Shown here: positions 35,001-46,758 of the stretch, piece by piece | Layout of the letters: the number at the start of each line of letters is the position of its first letter | Position numbering within the stretch: the stretch's first letter is position 1 | NCBI GenBank assembly: GCA_021432605.1 | Contig: MU271144.1 | Span: forward strand, 926,606 to 990,605 | Length of the DNA: 64,000 nt | Reading direction: 5' to 3' | Source of the DNA: Coniochaeta sp. PMI_546 | Lineage: Eukaryota > Ascomycota > Sordariomycetes > Coniochaetales > Coniochaetaceae | Notes under the pieces: model-generated | Database searches by the model: none | What the model saw: the letters and a program-made list of their open reading frames with translations, nothing else | What the model was told of the DNA's origin: nothing | Position numbers and translations under genes: made by a program

Positions 35001-38000
35001 CAGACCGTGCTATTGTGTCAGAAGCTTCCTCGCCGACCTGGGCAATCGCCATTGTTTCATAAGGTATACCACCCAAGCCATCCGAGTTGGTTCCTTGGGC
35101 TCGCTGGGAGGCATCGCCAGAATGGATGACTACTAGTTCGGGTAGTAGTAGATCTTCGCTGCACGAATACATGGCTCCCCGTACTGGTGTACTGTGGTAT
35201 CGTTGTTCGAGCATGGTGACACCCGTGTGGCTCATACTTTGAAACAGTTCCCGAGCAGGGATTTGCGCAGCCAATGGCGAAGGACATGGCGAGCATCTCA
35301 TGTCGCCCATGTCGCCCATGTCGCCCATGTCGCCCCGTTGTAACACGGGCAGAGATCTGCTCTGATAGCCAGCCGCACGGAAAGTGGAATACTACACCCT
35401 CTCTCAATTCCAGGAAATGTGTTGTAGATGTTAGCCCTTTGTCCCCAGCAAGTGATGTGCAGAGTTTATTCCTGACGTGACATTCGGCGCCGCTTCCCCG
35501 AGACATGGTCGTCTCAGCAGTTGGCTGTATACCTTAGTCATGCAAGGTGTACATATGTGCCAGCAATTCGCGAGTGCAAAGAGGTGACGACGGACGTGGC
35601 TGATTCAGATCGCGGACGTTGAGTTAGTGCAAGATTGAGTTTGCGGGAGATCCCCATCCTGCAACCGCCCCTACTGGGGCGACGCTCAGACCTCACCAAG
35701 GTTCCTGTCCGATCCCAAGTCAACTGGATCGCGGAACGTAACCACAGTACTATATGTAGCACCTATGGTAGAGAGCTTTACGTGTACACGTGTCCCCCCT
35801 CGGCGGGTTAGTGTTCCGTGTTCACACTCTGCATCTTCCATTGTGGTATTTCGCCGAAGGAGATTGCGCTGTCATGCTCGACGATGAGAGCGGAATGTGC
35901 TTTCGCTCGCTCGGGCTTCAGCACAATTGACAGCATGAATCGTCAGGGTAACTCATCGTTCTGAACTTGAAGACCCTCTGTTAGGGCTATCACGTGCCAG
36001 CCCGGTAGTATCATGTCTGTATGTTGACCTGAAACGAACTCCATCCCGAGTCCATACACAGTTCGGCTGTTCTTGCGTAGCTCGCACAGTCTGCCATGTA
36101 TCAGTTTATTTGGCAAATCAATCGTGGTGTGACTGCAATCACTAAGGTAGGTATGCAGAAGGAGGGCATCCTCCATGTGGCTTTACCGCAGCCCTGGCTT
36201 ATCTTAGCTGTCCAAGATATTGACTTGATCCGCACAACCATGGCAACTAACGTGCTGTGATATACGCGTAAATCGGGATTTTCTTATTATTATTATTATT
36301 TTTTTTTTTTTGAATAAAAAAATAATTATAATTATCTGGTTGGGGTATCCGGGTCTCCGTCAGGAGTCGGTTTTGTCGGCCTTGTGCTTCCCGCAAGTGC
36401 CGCTGAAGTCGATGCCGATCCTATCGAAACTCGGCACAGCAACGAGACCGCGTTAGCCCTAAGCTGGCCCAATGCACCAGGAGAGTTCTTTTTTCCTATG
36501 CGCATGTATGGCCCCTAAAAGCCCAAAATTACGGCATATGTACACTCATACAGGAAAAGGTATCAATCTAGCGTACTCAGCTTTACTATATCATGGTCAG
36601 TACTCGCACGAAGTATCAGAGATACCTTTCGTGTAAGAGATCTGCGGTGCCTGATCGAAATCGTAGTATTAGCACTGGCTGCACGTAACCATTGCCTCGT
36701 GTCATTGTTGCTGCGCTGGGAATGTTGGCGCTTCCAATTTAACGATACCCCGCTGCCCGCCCTTGCGGCCATGTGGGCAAGGGGAAGGTCGAAAAGTTAA
36801 ATGGCAAGGCGAATGTCTGGCACGGAAGCCAATTGGACACCGCAGCTCGTGTGTTGAACTATGAACGGGCTCCACTCACGCACAGATCGATCATCCTCCG
36901 AGCGGAATGCACGAGCCACGAGGAGGAAACCTAGCGAGTAATCGGTACTTTCTCCAGTTCGATATTGCTCTGAACGGTAGCTGGGGACCAGAGCACAATC
37001 GTGTACTTGGTACTTCTCGCTCACGTGGCCGGGCCGCGGCGAGGATCCTGATAATCTGAGATTCCTTGGATCACTTGCAATGCCACCTAGTGTACACTAC
37101 AGTGCTGTGTCGAGTGAGTCCACCCCACGAAGGGGGAGGGAAATAAAATAAAGATAGAAAGCAAGCTGTGGTCCGAGCATTCAATTCTCGCGAAGTCTGA
37201 ATACTAAGGTACTTGAGGCATCTTAGACACACCCTCAAGACCACAGAGGCCTTCAGCATGGCACTTTGATTCGGTGCCTTTGTCCAATCCACCGAGTCTC
37301 TTCCTCAAGCAAGCGAGAACTTATTATCCGTTGTCTTGTCGGGTCGCTAGCTCTCACAGTCTAATCAGCTCTCAAGCACGGACGACTTGACTACCTCTGA
37401 CACAGTACACACGGGGCCACACAGAACGTACTGTACCTACTACACACTCTAGGTAGTGATGTTTACGAGTGGGGAATACCGGCTATGATAGCGACGTCCT
37501 CCTGTCGTACCGGGTACTTGTGTTGTCGCGTCGCTAAAACCAATGCTTCTTACCGCGAGTTAGTTCTTGCAAGATCGCAATGGAGGCCTACATCTTTTGG
37601 GCCATGCGGCAAGACCGTTCACTGGATTGTCGCCATTGAAAAAGTACAATAGTTCAGCATGAATCGTGCTGCAAATTTGCGAGAAGAACGTGCCTAAGGT
37701 ACTGGTAGCAGCTACGTTACCTTGAATTATCTCCTATCTGGAGAGAGGCCATGTTTCTAGCCAAGCCTCTTTCCCGGCGCTGGGGATGTAATCGTGGCCA
37801 GCCGTAGGACACCTTTGCCTGTTTCCGCGCCGCCTATTGACTGGTCAGCTTCCAATCCTCCACCTTCTCGCGGGTGCTGAGGCCCCTGACTCTAGAGCCA
37901 AGCCCCCAACCACGCTACGCCATGCTACTTCCCGCTAGGCTGTAGCTGAGTGGGTCTTGGTCTTGGTCCTCGTCCCCCAGAAGAGGACCCATGTCTGTCA

Positions 38001-38507
38001 ATGAGATTGTGGGACTCTTTGGGTTCCTCACCCAAAAACGTGCTCCGGGAACTGCAACGACTCCTGCTGGACCATGATCTGTGCGGCGTGCCTTGCTTCC
38101 TCTCGTCCTCCTGCATCCCATTCCCGAGCTTCCTCTGCTGAACGCTGTTGTCGCCATCACAGTTTCCTCCTGGCGGTCCGAGGTTCTGAGGTCCTCTTTA
38201 TCCACTGTCACTCTTTTACAACGACTGTCCAATTCTGAACGACCTCGGCAACCTTAGCCACCCTCACTGTCAAACCGCATCCCGTCTGGGAGATCCAAGC
38301 TGCAACCACAGTAGAGGTACTGTTTTGACGTGGGTGCGCCTCGATACCTCCAGAGCCTTATTTTGCATTGAGCTTGATCGGACTGCACTCGCTCCTGGAC
38401 TTCGCCCTACTACGACTTGGGCCGTTCAAACCTGCCAGGAGTATTTATCGCTAGAGCCAGCGACATCGAACATTGGGCTTCCTCTTGTCGACGCGAGACC
38501 AGTTATT
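32054..38507. other. About 6.4 kb without a supported gene
   Basis: The window's longest stretch of normal composition without a gene. All frames are short, overlap on both strands and lack motifs or usable splice structure. Traces include a coding-like fragment at about 33740-33930, a 9-bp tandem repeat at 35301-35336, a T/AT-rich run at about 36280-36345, and AAGGTAC motifs at 37204 and 37693. The right end (about 37800-38507) should hold the bHLH promoter and leader. Confidence 0.5.
35301..35336. repeat. 9-bp tandem repeat, four copies
   Basis: TGTCGCCCA is repeated head to tail four times, the last copy ending in CGCCCC. It lies outside any supported gene, and the repeat has no spacer, so it is not a CRISPR. 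Confidence 0.9.
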
Positions 38508-40148
38508 ATGGAACAGCCACGACCTGCGTCACAGAAACTCCCCACCGGCCTAGCAGGCGTACTGAATGGCCCTGGGGAAAACAGAGACTCGGCATATTTT
38601 TCAAGTGGCGACATATCAAGCAAGCGTGCGTCGCCGGGCCCTTTGACAACTGAGATGCCATCCTGGTGAAGTGCAAACGCAACTGACAGGCTGCCGTCCT
38701 AGATAATTCGGCAGCATCATGCCTCGGCGTGAGTGTGCTAAGCCCGACCAGTTCAAGCTTCCATACTTCACCAACAGACAATACTCCGTCCCCAACAGCT
38801 CCTCCTACAGTACCCCAACCCCTCGTGTCGCCCGCGAACAGTCATATGAGCGTCGCGTCCATGGTATCTCCCACTACACCAAGCGGAGCCGATACGCGAC
38901 GCATCGATCGACTACAGTCACTTGGATCGGCACCCACCAGTGCGACGTTCGTCGGCCATGCCGACATTCCAGAGCCCTTGTCGCGGCGAGAGAGTGTTGA
39001 CAGCAGAATGAATCAAGGCTTTGGAGAAATGAGGCTCGGCAACTCGCCCTATGCCAGTCACAATCCTTCCACGACCTCGATCCAAAATGCTTTGCAGCAG
39101 CAACGAAACCCTCGACCGAACTTTGAGAGCCTTGCCGTCCATCGCATATCCAACGGATATCAACCAAATGCTGAGCGCAACCCGGATGGCCATATCAAGA
39201 GCGTCAGGACTGCACCGGCCATCACAGGGCCGGCTATAAGCCAGATCGCTCGAGCTGCAGAGCCGACCAAGGGCCAGGCTTGGGCTTTCCCGGAGGAGGA
39301 GATCCACAGGCTGCCGTCGGCGGGGAGGGACTCGCTGATAGAGTCGAGGCGGAGTAGTGTTGCGGACTCGATCGCTAGCAGCCAGTTCACAACCGAATCC
39401 AGACTGCCTCCAGGCCAGAGGAGGCTGGATGACGGTCTTACGGCTATCGAGTATCAGCGATTGTCGAATGCATCTGGCGAGTTCCCTGCTGTACATCACC
39501 ACTCACTTCAAAATAAACAATTAGGTAATTTGCAGAGCGAAGAGTCAGCATCACACGCGGGCTCTCAACCATATAGCAGAACACCAGAATTGCGAGTCAG
39601 CCACAAATTGGCTGAGAGAAAGCGGCGAACTGAGATGAAGGAACTCTTCGAGCAACTAAGGGACCTGATGCCCCAGGAACGAGGCTCCAAGGCTTCTAAA
39701 TGGGAGATCTTGACGAAAGGTAAGCCCGCCTCCAATAAAACCGTCATTCATACAGACATGTACGGGTCAGACTGACACTTCATCAGCCATTGGAGAACAC
39801 CAACGTCAAAGCGACAACATCAAATACTGGCAGAGCCAGGCCACGTCACTCCATGGGGAGGTGGAGCATTTGCGCCGAGAGCTCAACACTGTTCGGACAG
39901 AGAATCAACAGCTGCGCAACGACCTTGCGGCTGCAATCAACGGCCAGCAGTCAAGGATAGCGTCACAGTCCATGTCGGCCGACACATATAATGCGGACCA
40001 ATTTGGGAGGGCTCCGTCGAGACCGGAGTTACCGCCCCTTCGTTCTCTCCAGAATGGCGGTTCTGGTCCTGCCCCGGATACTATGACTGGAGTCCAGTAC
40101 GAACAGCCAAGGAGTGGCTACCGAACCGCCGAACCGCAGCGGTATTAG
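38508..40148 (+). CDS. bHLH transcription factor
   Basis: Three exons: 38508-38665, about 38752-39719 and 39787-40148 (495 aa with this choice). Intron 2 (GTAAGC..CATCAG) is clear. Intron 1 has the donor GTGAAG and three nearby AGs (exon 2 from 38734, 38743 or 38752) that all keep phase, so residues at the joint are uncertain. The basic helix-loop-helix is at about residues 334-390: HKLAERKRRTEMKELFEQLR, then LMPQERGSKASKWEILTKAI. It contains the E-box-reading Glu of the ERKRR motif. A leucine-rich coiled coil follows directly (HGEVEHLRRELNTVRTENQQL), so it is a bHLH-zipper-like dimer. The long N-terminus is Ser/Pro/Thr-rich and disordered. Target genes are unknown. I do not assign a symbol. 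Confidence 0.87.
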
Positions 40149-41313
40149 ACACCACGTCTCTCCACTGTCTCAGTTTCGCTTTCGAAATCATTCTTACTTG
40201 ATTGCGTAATGTGCCTCAATTGTTTGTCGGTGCAATAGCCCCCGGAGCCGACCGAGAGCGCGAGTAATCACGCAACCCCGACTCGGAATTCGCTTCCAAT
40301 TGAGGTTAGATATGTCCTGTCACCTTATCCGGACAGCAGGCGGATGGCTTTCGTACGCGAAGTAACTCATCCTCACCCGGGCAGGGACTCAGCTATATAC
40401 TCGTCTCAGAGGTAAAAGCATATAAGTCTGCATAATCTGCCTCTGATTTGTTCTCTGATATTCTTGGACCCCGAGCCGCTGCCGGTAGGCTTGGTCTCCT
40501 CATTTTCCGGTGGTTAACGGTAAAAACCCTCCGAGGTGCATGACATGTTGATTTTCCATTGTTCTATGTCTCGTGGAAACTAAAAGGGTTGGTGGGAATA
40601 TTTCTGGTGGGCTGGAAATCGGTGAATGACAGTGTCCAAGTTGGGACGATGGGTTGTTGGACTGAGTGCCCTGTTGCCGCATGTCTACGTTCTCTTCTTC
40701 GCACACTCAGCTGTATATACCCAAGTCCACACCTGGCAAAGCACGGGTTTCCGTATCTTCGGATACCACTGGGCTGTCAGCGGCACAATTCTGTCTTTTC
40801 GACGAAGTATTCTAGGAGGCAGATATTAAGGGTCGGCCGTGCCGCACTGTTCGTGTAGAAAAGGTTTACTTTGAATGACTGGTTGGTATGCCGTGTATCC
40901 TGCGTCCTGTGAGCATGCGAGGTCACTACTAGCTTCCCGTGCCTGGACAATTGATCAATGGCACCCAAAGGGCCGGTATGCTCGGGGCGAGATAGTTCCA
41001 AGTTGGGTCGAGGCTCTCGCCCTCCGGTGAGCTAGAGCTCCGCCTGCGACTTCCATTTGCCAGTCATTCGATCATCCTAACCAGTCGGCTAGCGGCCTAT
41101 CATGCTCATCGTCATATCCTGCAGGGTTCCAAAAAACAGACCGTCGACCGGTTGTGCAATTCTTGTGGGAATAATGAAGTTTTCTCCGCCAAATATATGA
41201 ATGTACATGGTCTTCAAACTTGGAAACAGTCGTTCACGCCATCTTGTTACAACTATGCTGTTTTCAAGAGCAGAAAACCGGATCAAACAGTTAGCCATGC
41301 AGTGTGGCGGTTA
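40149..41313. other. Convergent intergenic region, no gene seen
   Basis: This lies between the 3' ends of the bHLH gene (+) and the polytopic membrane protein (-). Open frames are short and motif-free. Confidence 0.5.
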
Positions 41314-44238
41314 TCATCCGTGGGGAATATCGCTAGGTATGGTTTCGAAGCGGTCACCATTGTCACGTTCCGACGTGACAACAAGAGATGGAGCGTCAAG
41401 GCGAGTAAGTCGAGCTTCCTTTGCGTCCTCTCTATCGAATTCGGGTAGGTCAATCTGTCTGACCACTAGAGGCGCTCTTTTAGTAGGAGACCTTGGTGGT
41501 TGCAGGTTTCTGGCTTGCCAAGTCACAGCAAGGAGCCATTGGGGGGAAGTAAGGGTGGACGTACAAGTAGCAAACATGTCCCGCGTGCGGCGTTGGTACC
41601 ACCACCCCACGAAACTTACGATACTCATGAAGACTATTGCAGTGATGGCACATGGCTTCCAGTAGACTGTTTCTTCCCGTTAGAATCTGACCGAGAAAGC
41701 GCCAGGCGAAGGGTGGAACAGAACTGACCACTAGCGTACATAATCATGTCCCTCGAGTTTGACGAAATGACTGGCATCGGCCGCTTGTCGTAAGGTAGCG
41801 CCCAGTTTTCGACGGTAACATAACACAAACCTATACATCCCAATATAAGCAGGTTTCCAAACTTCATGGATCTCCCTCATTCCGCCTCGGGCAGAGTGGT
41901 AGCATGGTGGATGGAAAACGCCGCTCATACCTGCGGAGTACACCCCCATGAGCTGCATCAGTGTTCCCCCAAGAGCAGTGAATATGGCTGATAATCCGAA
42001 AATGGTAGTAAGAAAATACCATACGAAGCACCAGAACGCTCTCATGGGCTGCTGTTTTGCTTTTGACCGGACGTGCTGGAATGAGCGGTGTTTGCGCGAG
42101 CCAAAGAGCCAGCCGGTCGAAGCAGGATTGTAAAAACCCTGGCGATCGAGCCAGCCATCACGACGCAGGAAATTAAGCACGTGTTTTCCCCCGTCTGACC
42201 TGGTCGAAGGTGGCCCTGCATATGCCCAAAGCCAGAGTAGGACCTGTGAGAACTCCAGGCAAGCATAGACGGTAAATGTCAGCGAACGGCAGGACAGTCC
42301 AATCTCGGGCGTGAAGAATGCCGTTAGAAATGCAAGTATGAACGGAACGCCGAGCAATAACGCCGCAAGAGACAAGACCAAAAACCAATCAAGGGAAGAG
42401 AGCGTCGTCATTGCTCTAAGATAGTCGATATCGCTATCTCGGTCTTTACTGCCAGCAAAGTCAATGTCCCACCGCGTCTCGTATGTATCGATGAGCTTGT
42501 TAATCCACTTCTTCTTTGTATGCCCACGAAGCCATTGCCAAGCTACCTTGTAGCAACTCGGATATGCCAGCTCGAATTGCAGGCCCAAGATCCGGAAAGC
42601 ATCACTTGTCTCGTCCCTCTCAGTGGCAAAAACACCCTCGAGAATATTCGGATTGTTCCCGGCCAGAAGAAGACCAGATACAATGGCTATATGGGGGATC
42701 GTCATGTACCACTGGCCAAATGCCAAGCCTTCAGCGATATCCTCATCGCCCAATCCTTCCAAGCTCTGCAACAGCGCAAATATGAAGCCGCCGAGGAAGA
42801 AGATGACTGGCGCTCCAACGACGGATCCGAACGAGTACTGGCAGTGGAGCATAGTACGCAATCTGGTCTTCGTCTTCCTGACCTGGCGCTCGGTCTTTGC
42901 GGTTCTTGGCCTCGGTCGCTCAACATGGTCACGTATGCGACAGTGAGGTCCCAGTTCGCAAACATGTTTGGGCCATTGCCGCGGGGAGAGCTTCCTTCCC
43001 TGATCTTCGTCATCGTACAGTCTGATCCCGTACAGGAGCTCTTCCATGTGTCGCCAGGGTGATGCTCTTAGATGCTGAGTTCCCTGTCGTTGAATGGGGG
43101 TGAATTCTTGACGGATGCCTGCCGTGCCAGTAAGCGACCTATCACTGCCAGGGTTTCCATACGATGCCAAGCTGGTACGACCCAGCCCAAGAGGATCACG
43201 CTGCTCCTGGTCTACCGGGGAACGTGTCGGGCTTCTCAGTGTATCACTGCCCTCATGAAAACGGCTGAATTCAGGGTAATCCTCGCGAAGGCCAGATGAC
43301 AGATCCTCAAAGGCCTCTGGACCATTTGGCTGTAGCTCATGGCTGTCAGCGGCGTCATGCGAGGCACCAGTTAGAAATGCGGTCAGTTCGGCAGGATGAC
43401 TGGTAGCCGAGTCGTCATGTTGTGGCTCATCCAGAGCCAGATCCAGGTTCCCGATAAGAATGATCATGAGACACCGGCATCTCATATCGAGAGTCAAGCG
43501 TTGGTTATGTATCTTGACCCGCAGAAATTCAAGAATCCTGTTATCAAGTAGGGCCTCATAAAGACCACTCAAGATCATGGGGCCTGCGAAGGCGAAGCAC
43601 GTCGACAACCAGATAATGGTATCGAGGGTGACAAGGACCAAGGCGCCGATTGCCCCGAGGAGGGCAGGGACGTAGCTCTTGACGCCAGCAAGGTCAGCCA
43701 CGAAGAAGGCGCGGAAGATATACAGCTTGCGTCGCCTGGGAACGGAAAGGCAGAAAATTATGGCGGGGAGAAGAAAGCCAGAAAGAGGCTGGAGCCAGGC
43801 ATTCAGGTTCCTCTCGCCACTACGTTCCCATCCGGGACATTCGTCTGCCAGCCAGGTGTAGTTCACTTGCACAACCGGTGCACCATTTGGATCGCCGTTG
43901 TAGGTAGCCCCGCAGGGGAACTGGCCTCTGCTGTCGGCGTCGAGCAGATACGTGGCGTTTCCTTCTGGGAGGACGATCCAGTTATTCATCAGAATGAGGC
44001 GACCATGGCTGTCGACCTTGAGAGACTGGTTGACTGCCTTGAGGCAGCAATATGTGAAGTTTTGACCGCCGATATACGGGTTGCCCGTCGGTGCGACCTC
44101 GTCGAGATGTTGTAGTTGCCAAAAGAAATCCGACGGTTTGGTCCTGTTTCCATTCGACAGCGCCCATGTGTGTGAGCATAACAGTGTGATTGCCGTGCCA
44201 AGGTGTCGAATGACATTCGAGACAGTGCACGACCCCAT
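41314..44238 (-). CDS. Large polytopic membrane protein of unknown function
   Basis: Three exons: 44238-41931, 41830-41729 and 41666-41314 (920 aa). Introns GTATGA..GTATAG (100 nt) and GTCAGT..GAAACAG (62 nt, branch TTCTAACG) are in phase. Skipping them would lose the last membrane helix. The start is the ATG at 44238; upstream frame lacks ATG. A signal peptide (MGSCTVSNVIRHLGTAITLLCSHTWA) leads to a lumenal or extracellular domain of about 170 residues with glycosylation sites NRT, NFT, NQS, NAT and NYT. About eight or nine membrane helices follow, in two groups, separated by a cytosolic loop of about 200 residues rich in Asp, Ser and Arg. The last helix ends in VGWWYQRR and a basic tail. 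It resembles a family seen only in filamentous ascomycetes. No transport motif was recognised. Confidence 0.82.
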
Positions 44239-45478
44239 AGCGTATGCCACATTACCAACTTGGAGCGGATAAGTTGGACGGCTTGCTTCGCTTTTGACAG
44301 CAAGGGGAAAATGTATCCATGTTTGAAATGATGGGGAGCACAAGACCTAAGAAGCTGAAAGGCCACCGATTTGCTGATTGCCCCTCCTGCAGGGTTGCGC
44401 TTCAGCACGTTGGCCCAGCGCCAACCGATGAGGCAATACCACCATGCGAGGCTCGCGCTATTCCCGTAAGGGTAGAGCTGAAAGGCTATGAGACAATACT
44501 ACCAATGCCAGGCTTGCGCTACACCCGTAAGGGTAGAGCTGAACGGCTGTGCGTTCAATAGCTAGTCTCGAGGCATCGAGGCGAGACGGGATCTCGCTCT
44601 GGCCGCCGCCGCTATGGGAGTAGGCAGGACTGCGAGAGCGAGAGCAAAGAACACGAGTTCTAGCGGGTGGACGACCTGCCTCGGACGTAGGGACGGTGAG
44701 CACCGTGTTCGTACGCGCCCTCTCAGTGCGGGAGGTCAGCTTGCATAGTCATGAGAGATATCCCCATGCATATGGACTGTCATATTGGAGACAACGGAGG
44801 GGAGTCACTTGCGGACGCATACAACGATGGTTGTCAGTATGGAAGGTAGTCTCGGGCAACATGCGTAGCAAGCAGGGCAAGGTAACTTTACGACATTATT
44901 AGACTCCTTTTGCTTCGGCGTAGCCTCGAATAAGGTACCTTAGGTAGCTCTTGGCCTCTCGGGTGCTGCCGTCTGCCACGACAAACTGGGATGATCACAT
45001 GTAATTTTAAGGTATTCAGCATGGAACTAATAAGTACTTTTTCTCTACACGTACCTCCGTACAGTAGCACGCGCACTGAAGTCGCTGTGGAATGAGAGTG
45101 GACCCCGTGTCACAAGCCGGGAACGGTACCTCTCTTTTCGTAGCTGGTAGCCACAGCAGCGCGGGGGATGCAATTTCCTTCCCCGGATTTGAGCCGACAA
45201 CAGCCATTCGTCATGCCGCGGTCTAAAGATGGACACCAGCTAGGAAGGCGTGAGACCAAGTAGTAGCAACCTGCAACCGGCAAGTCTTCAACGCCATGCG
45301 CTATCCGTCCTCCCGAACTGTGCCATAGTCTACCTACATCCTCAAACAGCTTCAATCTTCACGCCCATTCAATGAGGTAGCGGTGCGACGACTAACAGGT
45401 AGCAAACCACTGCGACTCTCCCGACTCACGTCATCGGCCTCCTCTTCTCCTTTCCCGAACTAGATTTACCGAGGCACG
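44239..45478. promoter_or_regulatory. Divergent promoter region with tandem duplication
   Basis: About 1.2 kb separates the divergent membrane-protein (-) and PXMP4-like (+) genes. It contains a two-copy 61-bp repeat (44428-44550) and a near-palindromic TAAGGTACCTTAGGTA (44931-44946). No gene was found. Confidence 0.4.
44428..44550. repeat. 61-bp tandem duplication
   Basis: Two adjacent, slightly diverged copies share ATGAG(G/A)CAATAC and CCCGTAAGGGTAGAGCTGAA, with matching bases 61 apart (44466 and 44527). The CCCGTAAGGG core is itself nearly palindromic. Confidence 0.85.
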
Positions 45479-46459
45479 ATGCCAGACGCCGGCGCCCTCC
45501 AAAGCCTCAAGGTATGATGAAGGAGGATCCTTCCTTTGGACGTGATAGCTGATCTGGAACGGTTCACAACATAGGCTACTGCCGAAAGAATCATTCTCGA
45601 CCCGCGGTACCATGACATCCTCGCGGTGCTCAAGGCGGCTCGCAATGGCGCCGTCTACGGCACCAAAGTCCGCTTTCCACATGCGCTTGTGTAGGAACCC
45701 CAACTTCCACGACTGTCTAGTATATGTGAAAGACCAAGAACTAAGATGTGTTGTTCTGCGGGAATAGCATGATATTTCTATTCCGTTCTGGAACGTATGT
45801 TTGTAACCCAACGATACCACTTGAGGCAGCCTGGATGATTCTCATCGAAGCATTGGACTAACCCCGCGGCGATACGTTCAGTGTGCGGGAGAAAACATGG
45901 CTTGTCTTTCGTGCGACGAGGACACATGCCCGAAATCTCGCAAAGTTTGCGACTATCTATAAACTCTCGTGCTATCTACTGAAGCACTATGGAGCCACGC
46001 CGGGCAAAGAAGGTACGTTGTTATCTGGCTTCTCTTCCTGCGCTTCCGTGTCAATCGAAAACTAAGCACCCGACTCGATTAGGCCCGTACGACTCCTTCC
46101 TCTCTGGTCTGCTCGGCGGTTATGTCGTCTTCGGGCAGCGATCCAAACGCTCCGGCAAGATCAGCAGCGTGAATCAGCAGATTGTCGTGTACGTCTTCGC
46201 CCGCGTCATACTTGCCCTCGCTCGGTTAGCTGTCAAGCCAGGACACGGCCTCCCGCTGGTGTCCGATCCAAAAACCAGTGCCACCATAAGTCACTACGCC
46301 TGGCCAATTTTCGCCTCCGTGTCGTGGGCTAGCGTCATGTACTTGTTCCGCTGGCATGCCGCAGAGCTGCAGCCGAGCCTACGGAGTAGTATGACGTATA
46401 TCTACGCCAACGCCGACCGTTGGGATGGACTGAGGAATTTCATCGTGCATAATCACTGA
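45479..46459 (+). CDS. Peroxisomal membrane protein PXMP4/Pmp24
   Basis: Five exons: 45479-45511, 45575-45690, 45768-45794 (only 27 nt), 45882-46012 and 46083-46459 (227 aa). All four introns (63-87 nt) keep phase. The protein follows human PXMP4 along its whole length: LKAARNGAVYGTKVRFPHALVMIFLFRSG, split by two introns, then ARNLAKFATIYK, FLSGLLGGYVVFGQRS, INQQ-type VNQQIVVYVFARVILALARLAV, and the C-terminal LQPSLRSSMTYIYANADRW. It belongs to the Tim17/Tim22/Tim23/Pmp24 family, with four predicted helices in the peroxisomal membrane. Its biochemical role is unclear in any organism. It is convergent with the GT69 gene. Confidence 0.9.
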
Positions 46460-46758
46460 GCTGTTGTTGCTTGTGGGTGCAGGAACCCGGCACGCAAAGC
46501 GGCGTAACATTGGCTTGCGAGGCGAGTTTGCATTTCAGACATATGAGCTGGCGTTATGGCGTTCAGATTGATTTCCTCGTAGGCTTTGGGGTCTTGCTTT
46601 CGAGGACCTTATATCAACGGAAGACAGTATATACACGAGATGCGTTTGTACATAGAAAGCCCAGTACCTTGTGCGAAGCACCATATATGGAAATTCTGTT
46701 CCACACTTCGTACGAGCATAGAGTTTAGCCGCCTGTTGTTGTACAGTAAAGCTACAAT

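Noticed and set aside
35301-35336. Array-like repeat considered as CRISPR
   Set aside because: The copies are contiguous with no spacers, and the host is eukaryotic.
35057-35506. Minus-strand frame of 149 codons across the 9-bp repeat
   Set aside because: Its repeat-derived RHG text and lack of motifs, splice signals or coding bias argue against a gene.
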